DNA of 64,000 bases from Paralvinella palmiformis (taxonomy: Eukaryota > Annelida > Polychaeta > Terebellida > Alvinellidae), in NCBI GenBank assembly GCA_025642065.1, contig JAODUP010000047.1, forward strand, positions 483,001 through 547,000. The letters run 5' to 3'. Of this stretch, positions 59,577 through 64,000 are shown one piece after another. The notes below the pieces were generated by a model. It was not told the origin of the DNA. It made no database searches and saw only the letters and a list, made by a program, of their open reading frames with translations. How positions within the stretch are numbered: the first letter of the stretch is position 1; each line of letters starts with the position of its first letter. Position numbers and translations under genes: made by a program.

Positions 59577-59774
59577 AGTCCGACACCATTTGAAGACCAA
59601 CCAATATCAATTAAATCAAGTATAGTTGACATAGCCTATGATTATACAAAAAAGAAGAATGTGTTTCGCCTAACAACTTACAATGGATCTGAGTATCTTT
59701 TTCAAGCCGATGACCATGATGCTATGCTGCAGTGGATCCGGATGATCCAGGACAATAATAATCCAGAAGAAGAT
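59577..59774 (+). CDS. ARHGAP21: ARHGAP21/23-like exon: C-terminal half of PH domain
   Basis: A 198-nt phase 0 exon with acceptor tgtcatttcag and a perfect GTGAGT donor. It encodes SPTPFEDQPISIKSSIVDIA, then [34 protein letters not shown] and NNNPEED. This closely tracks the vertebrate block [29 protein letters not shown] followed by the C-terminal helix. The near-invariant PH-domain Trp is encoded at 59733-59735 (LQWIRMIQ). It is one of the best-conserved exons in the window. Confidence 0.96.
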
Positions 59775-59849
59775 GTGAGTACCATGATGTGACCTCAGCT
59801 TATTGGACTCAGTTTATTGTCATTGGGCTTTCCTTTGTTGATGTCTGAG

Positions 59850-59945
59850 TCATTGTAATTCAGTGGATAGAGTGGTGCTGTACAAATGGCTGTGGCATAG
59901 GTTCAAATCTTGGTGTATCCAATGAATGACTCAATCAGATGGAGA
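59850..59945 (+). mobile_element. Possible tRNA-derived SINE fragment
   Basis: An A-box-like cagtggatagagtggtg and B-box-like taggttcaaatcttgg are spaced as in tRNA-derived elements. The body matches family B only loosely. Confidence 0.45.
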
Positions 59946-60699
59946 TGAATTATTGTAGTTTGTATTTCCATAATACATGAGGCCTTTTTAACTTTTCTTG
60001 AACCATCTGCTTGAAAGGTCTCTTTGGATTGGTGCTGCCAACTGCCATCTTTGTGCTTACCTGATACTTTGCCTACTGGGCATTGTTAAGCATCTACATC
60101 CAGTTGACTAACGTACACACATCATGTTAAATATTGCTGTCAAAGATCATCACAACAACAGCAAATTATCACATGGGCACAGCAATCTTTTAAACTTTTT
60201 AATAGAGATGTTGACGTGGCATTTCTGATTAGCATTCAAGGACATTTACCACCGAAGACTTTTCATATCAAGTTCCGTTCACCAACTAATATCAGATTCC
60301 CTCAGTCCATTTCCCACTAATAATTAGGCCTATTTGCCATACATAATCACCATTACATACTTTTCAATAAATAATCTTATTAGCATTTGTGACAAGCAGC
60401 AAGTTCTAAGAAAACATATCATGGGAATTTAAATTACCCACAATATTTCAAACTGAACTGTCTTAATATTCCCAAACTGAGTTTGCTCTCAGCTAGTATG
60501 TCTCTAAAGTGTTGCTGAACCTGTACCGATCCTGACCAGGGGAACAAGGCTCAAAAAGACTGTTGATCCGTAGGTTGAAAACACATTGGTAAGGAAATGC
60601 TTGGGATTCAATTCCTGGTGAATGCTGTGTTTTTGAGATGACCTGATATGGCCAGTACTGGACTATACCCCTTAATATTTTTGTAATTACCCCTAGAAT

Positions 60700-60835
60700 G
60701 CCCTGTCCTGCAAACCTCTAAATTGCGGGTATGAATCCAGCTAAAACTGTTTGTGGTATGTTTTCCTAAGGAGTCGCCCCTCAGTCATATATGTCATCGA
60801 TGTGACCAGAACTGAGATTAAATAAATCAGTTACT
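60700..60835 (+). mobile_element. SINE family B, 5'-truncated copy
   Basis: Contains cgggtatgaatccagc (B box), ctgtttgtggtatgttttcc, taaggagtcgcccctcag and gaactgagattaaataaatc, in the same order as the copies at 35641 and 39241. Confidence 0.6.
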
Positions 60836-62395
60836 GTAGATTAACAAATGTTGACAATCATATTAAGTTGGCAAATGGCAAAAAACCCAAATTTAAAACT
60901 ACGCTAACATTTTACACTATAACACACAATCATAAATCTAGTGCGAACTAAGAATTCAAATTAAAACGCCGCCATTTTGTCCATACTGTGAAATTTGCCA
61001 GCTTAATCTATGTCGCCATCAGTTGCCAATTTACAGTAACTAATCAACTCTAGAAATTCTGGAAAGTCAATTCCTTTGTAAGTCATCAATCTGCAATCAA
61101 CCAGTGATGCAGCATCGAAAACTAAATTTTTACCCTTTAAAATCCAGATATTTGCGTAGGAGAAATCTGGTAATCTTTAGACTATCTCTGTATTAATGTT
61201 GTATATAAAACGATGATTAAGTGATGTTCTAAAGATCAATTATAATAAAAAAATTATCAGTTGGCCTGCTGAGAATATAAAGATCAGTGATGATAAAATG
61301 TGTAATCAGTTATTACCATGACAAATTTCTGTGTGCTGTTTTAAGGCGTGAAATATATGGGAAGACACTTTACTTGTCATACTTTGACAGTTTGATTGGT
61401 CATGCTTGTGTGCATCATTGCTTATGTATTTGGTTCATCTCATAAACTCGCTGTTGATTGGTTTATTTGCATCTTGATGGGAAAATATGTCTACATTTAT
61501 AATTTATATTCAAATAATGTCTGTTGACATCTGAGCAAGTGAACTTAACCCTAGTATGGTTCTGTTTGGAATGAACTGGAAGTATTTCATCTAATGATTG
61601 TTTGATGACCGACCCTAATTGTTTAAAAACGTTAATTACTTGTGGTCATTAACAATTCATTTAAAATAATCTGAAAGCCTTTTTTTGGGTGGGTGTTGGA
61701 AAAGTTGTTATAAGTTCATTTTGAATTGGCTGCTAAGTGGCTAATTAATAGCGATCCCTTATACAGGGTGTGATTGCTTCTCTGTAAATGCAATTAAAAT
61801 AGCCACGTAGTATGATGTCTTTAGCATTTAATAAAATCCATAGTTTTGGTAAACCTAAAATATAAAACGACTAGAAATTAGTCTCATCAACAGTTTTAAT
61901 ATGGAATTATATATTTTGAAGTAGGATGAAAATTCTTCAAGAATCATTTTAATTTTTAGTTGAAGGATAAATGGGAATGAGATTATCTAATGTTAATAAG
62001 AGAGCTATGTACTTCAGTATTCTACCTCCTTGTGTTACCTAAACCTCAGAAGAAGCTGAGAATATACATTACAAATCTATCGTTCAAATGTGTCATTTTT
62101 AGTGTATAGAATTCAATTTTTTGGTCAGTTAAGATCCGATAATAAAATTTGGGACAAATCTTTAGTCCTAAAGCATTGTATTCCTAACTGGATTCAACAA
62201 GATTTACGTAAATTAGGTGAGGCTCTGTGTCCTTGAAATTCAGTTGCTTTTAGATGTTTTTAAGTCTGTTGTTAGGTTTGTTGTGTTGACTACTAAATCT
62301 TTCTATGATATACCTTACTATCACCCATTTGTATTTATTAATGTAGATTATTCTAGTGTGTTTTAGTAACAAGATGTCGTAATTTTCTGTTACAG

Positions 62396-62591
62396 AAACA
62401 AGGAGTAGCCTCTAGTGATCTAATAATACGAAAAGCTGTCCAACAGCAAGAGAGCACATCAGTTAACAGAAATAGCCCCCAGGTGGCTCAAAAGGGCAAA
62501 GAGAAGAAGACATCTACTAGGTCACTGCGGTCAAAGTCACCGAGTTCGCATTCGCCAGCATCCAAACCAAAGAAACAGCTCTCAGAAAAAG
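62396..62591 (+). CDS. ARHGAP21: ARHGAP21/23-like exon: basic Ser/Lys-rich linker
   Basis: A 196-nt exon from ttctgttacag to AAAG|GTGAGG, entering in phase 0 and leaving one base. It encodes KQGVASSDLIIRKAVQQQES, then a Lys/Ser-rich stretch with KGKEKKTSTRSLRSKSPSS and KPKKQLSEK. Vertebrates have a corresponding segment between the PH and RhoGAP domains (DLISRRIKEY followed by Ser/Lys-rich sequence); SSDLIIRKAV matches the first part. The SRS/SPS sites may be phosphorylated and the basic clusters could serve membrane or nuclear contacts. Confidence 0.92.
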
Positions 62592-62695
62592 GTGAGGATG
62601 TGAGGTGTTAGACTCTGTGTGTGTTTGTGTGTGTGTGTGTTGTGTGTGTGCCAACAGATCAGATATTTATGTCATACATATATTTGTTTCTTCAG
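62592..62695 (+). other. Short 104-bp intron with TG repeat
   Basis: The smallest intron in the window, about a third of it TG repeat near the donor, ending atttgtttcttcag. Confidence 0.92.
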
Positions 62696-62886
62696 ACCTG
62701 ATGGATCCTTCAGGCCAAAAACCAAAAGACACCAAGACATGGAAGGACAGGATGGCGAAGAAGTTCAAGCGCTATGGCTCAAGTTCCAGCGCTTCAGCGG
62801 ATATGCCAGAGACATCGGAGAGTTCGGAGATTACAGGAACATTTGGTGTGCCGCTGGAGGCTTGTCCCTGCTCAAGTTTTAGTGAA
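62696..62886 (+). CDS. ARHGAP21: ARHGAP21/23-like exon: linker and start of RhoGAP domain
   Basis: A 191-nt exon with a perfect GTAAGT donor. It encodes a junction Asp, LMDPSGQKPKDTKTWKDRMA, KKFKRYGSSSS, an acidic Ser-rich stretch (ETSESSEIT), and GTFGVPLEACPCSSFSE. GTFGVxLExCP is the N-terminal edge of the RhoGAP domain in this family (GTFGVRLDDCPPA in ARHGAP21). TWKDRMAKKFKR corresponds to the GTWRKGIPSIMRKTFEKK block. The catalytic arginine-finger loop (GIYRVPG-type) is in a downstream exon outside the window. Confidence 0.95.
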
Positions 62887-63009
62887 GTAAGTTGGAGCGA
62901 GAACTGGATTGAGCCTTTGGAACCGGTTATGGGTGGTCATAGTTTTAGATAATATTACCTGACCTTCTGGAACAGTTCAATCCTCAGATATTATGACTTA
63001 TAAATGTAA

Positions 63010-63108
63010 GCCCAAGTCCCACAATAACAAGAACGAATAAACATAACCCCAAGTCCCACAATAACATGAACGAATAAATCTAACCCCAAGTCCCACCATA
63101 TCAAGAAC
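63010..63108. repeat. 37-bp tandem repeat, about 2.7 units
   Basis: Units begin cccaagtcccacaataacaa and continue gaacgaataaa; the third is truncated and diverged. Confidence 0.85.
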
Positions 63109-63908
63109 TATACATGATATCATAGATATAAGGAATTAACTTAAATTACTTGGGTTGCCATTAAGGCAATTTGTTCTGCTCCATACTGCTCTGACATCAC
63201 TGAGCACAAGAATCGTGTAGCCGTTTTTGATCCAGATCAAATCAGGTCACAGACTTTCTGGCCTAGCCATTGTTGTGGCTTTACCTGCCCCCATGCTCAG
63301 CTTGCTAACTGATGCAGTCATTGCTTCATTTACATAAACCTGACAGGAATTTATTTAATATTATTTATTGTCAGTATGTAGAATATGGAGTTTATTATTT
63401 AATTTGTTGATTTTATATGTTTTTACGGCAAAGTGTACAATCCTGGGCCAAGCAAACCTCTGCCTGAAATTTAGGGGTCTGATAAAGATGGTACTCTATG
63501 AATGTCAGACATTAACTGTAATAATTCCACTTCGGCTAATGCTTTATTTTTGTACATAGGCTTTGTGAGGTTCAAAATATATATGGAGCTCCAACCTTAT
63601 GTAAATGTACGCCTCTCATAGGAGATTGGAGTAGTGATGTTACTTTGTTATGAGATTTTTAGTATAATTTAGAAATATTAAAAGATACATTTTATTTGTA
63701 TCAAGTGGTGAATCTTAAGAACAGATGTTTAACATTTACAAGAGGTGATGACATCTGGTATTTGTAACCTGTTTTAAAAATTAAGACTGCTACACTAAAT
63801 GTATCCTAACTGTATCACAATACTTGCCCATATCAGTTTGGAGATTTAAAATTGGCTTATTGTTTCTTTTGGATGAAATAACTCTATCTTAGAAGGCAAA
63901 CACACACA

Positions 63909-63911
<3 letters not shown>

Positions 63912-63950
<39 letters not shown>

Positions 63951-63958
63951 CACACACG
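63912..63958. repeat. (TA)n(CA)n microsatellite
   Basis: About 14 TA units then imperfect CA units. Confidence 0.93.
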
Positions 63959-64000
63959 CACTCACATTTAGTTAGACCGTTATCCCAATTACACTAACTT

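Larger units (their letters stand above)
59775..62395 (+). other. Intron with diverged SINE B copies
   Basis: 2.6 kb. Family B-like fragments lie at about 59850-59950 and 60700-60835. A segment at about 61990-62340 is less AT-rich and has short open stretches, but I recognise nothing in it. No coding exon was seen. Confidence 0.78.
3411..62886 (+). other. ARHGAP21: Partial ARHGAP21/23-like Rho GTPase-activating protein gene (14 internal exons)
   Basis: This is the span of the only confidently recognised gene. ARHGAP21/23 proteins stimulate GTP hydrolysis by Rho-family GTPases (Cdc42 and RhoA in vertebrates) at Golgi membranes and cell junctions; the PDZ and PH domains target the enzyme. Here the exons encode, in order, most of a PDZ domain, a disordered Ser/Pro-rich linker, a PH domain, a basic linker and the opening residues of a RhoGAP domain. 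All 13 internal junctions are phase-compatible. The first PDZ exon with the GFGF-type carboxylate-binding loop is upstream of the window, and most of the RhoGAP domain including its arginine finger is downstream. Assignment rests on family motifs such as [16 protein letters not shown] plus AYQSSAY, NVFRLTT and GTFGVPLE. Whether it is the single invertebrate co-orthologue of ARHGAP21 and ARHGAP23 is inferred. Confidence 0.93.
62887..64000 (+). other. Intron within the RhoGAP domain (partial)
   Basis: No exon was recognised before the window ends. It contains a 37-bp tandem repeat (63010-63108) and a (TA)n run near 63914. Confidence 0.85.

Noticed and set aside
61990..62340. Possible transposon or exon remnant before the 62396 exon
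   Set aside because: Less AT-rich with short open stretches, but no motif I could name and no in-phase splice boundaries.

Overview
The window is eukaryotic genomic DNA: long introns with GT-AG boundaries, dense dinucleotide and tetranucleotide microsatellites, tRNA-derived SINEs with target-site duplications, and one multi-exon gene on the + strand. Protein similarity and repeat style suggest an invertebrate, most likely a lophotrochozoan and probably a mollusc. No species can be named from sequence alone.

The gene is an ARHGAP21/ARHGAP23-type Rho GTPase-activating protein (PDZ, long disordered linker, PH, RhoGAP). Fourteen exons were placed by eye between 3411 and 62886, and every splice junction keeps the reading frame (3630 nt, 1210 codons). 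The window opens inside an intron; the exon carrying the start of the PDZ domain lies upstream. PDZ exons are at 3411-3441, 11098-11275 and 22269-22323. The disordered linker is encoded from 22697 to 36075. The PH domain is encoded by 56743-56862, 57842-57925 and 59577-59774. A basic linker follows at 62396-62591, and the first residues of the RhoGAP domain are at 62696-62886. The rest of the RhoGAP domain lies downstream of the window.

Three further coding segments fit the same gene as alternative exons. The most striking is a 1213-codon open frame (17899-21540) inside the PDZ intron. Its last codons contain a strong donor that joins in frame to the final PDZ exon. A transcript starting there would replace the PDZ domain with about 1200 residues of Ser/Thr-rich, basic sequence carrying a PP1-docking-like motif. 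A CpG-rich block at about 45.2-46.35 kb contains a candidate first exon in phase with the PH exon, predicting a short PH-RhoGAP isoform. A 42-nt acidic micro-exon candidate (8190-8231) is in phase within the PDZ domain. Together these suggest one locus making full-length, PDZ-less long and PH-GAP-only forms. This is inference from splice phases and needs transcript evidence.

Everything else is intronic: at least two tRNA-derived SINE families (one inserted twice just upstream of 3' splice sites), a minus-strand SINE with an ATT-type tail, a decayed LINE fragment, a fold-back element of about 0.9 kb, several decayed minisatellites, and many microsatellites. No functional rRNA or tRNA gene, CRISPR array or second conventional gene was recognised.
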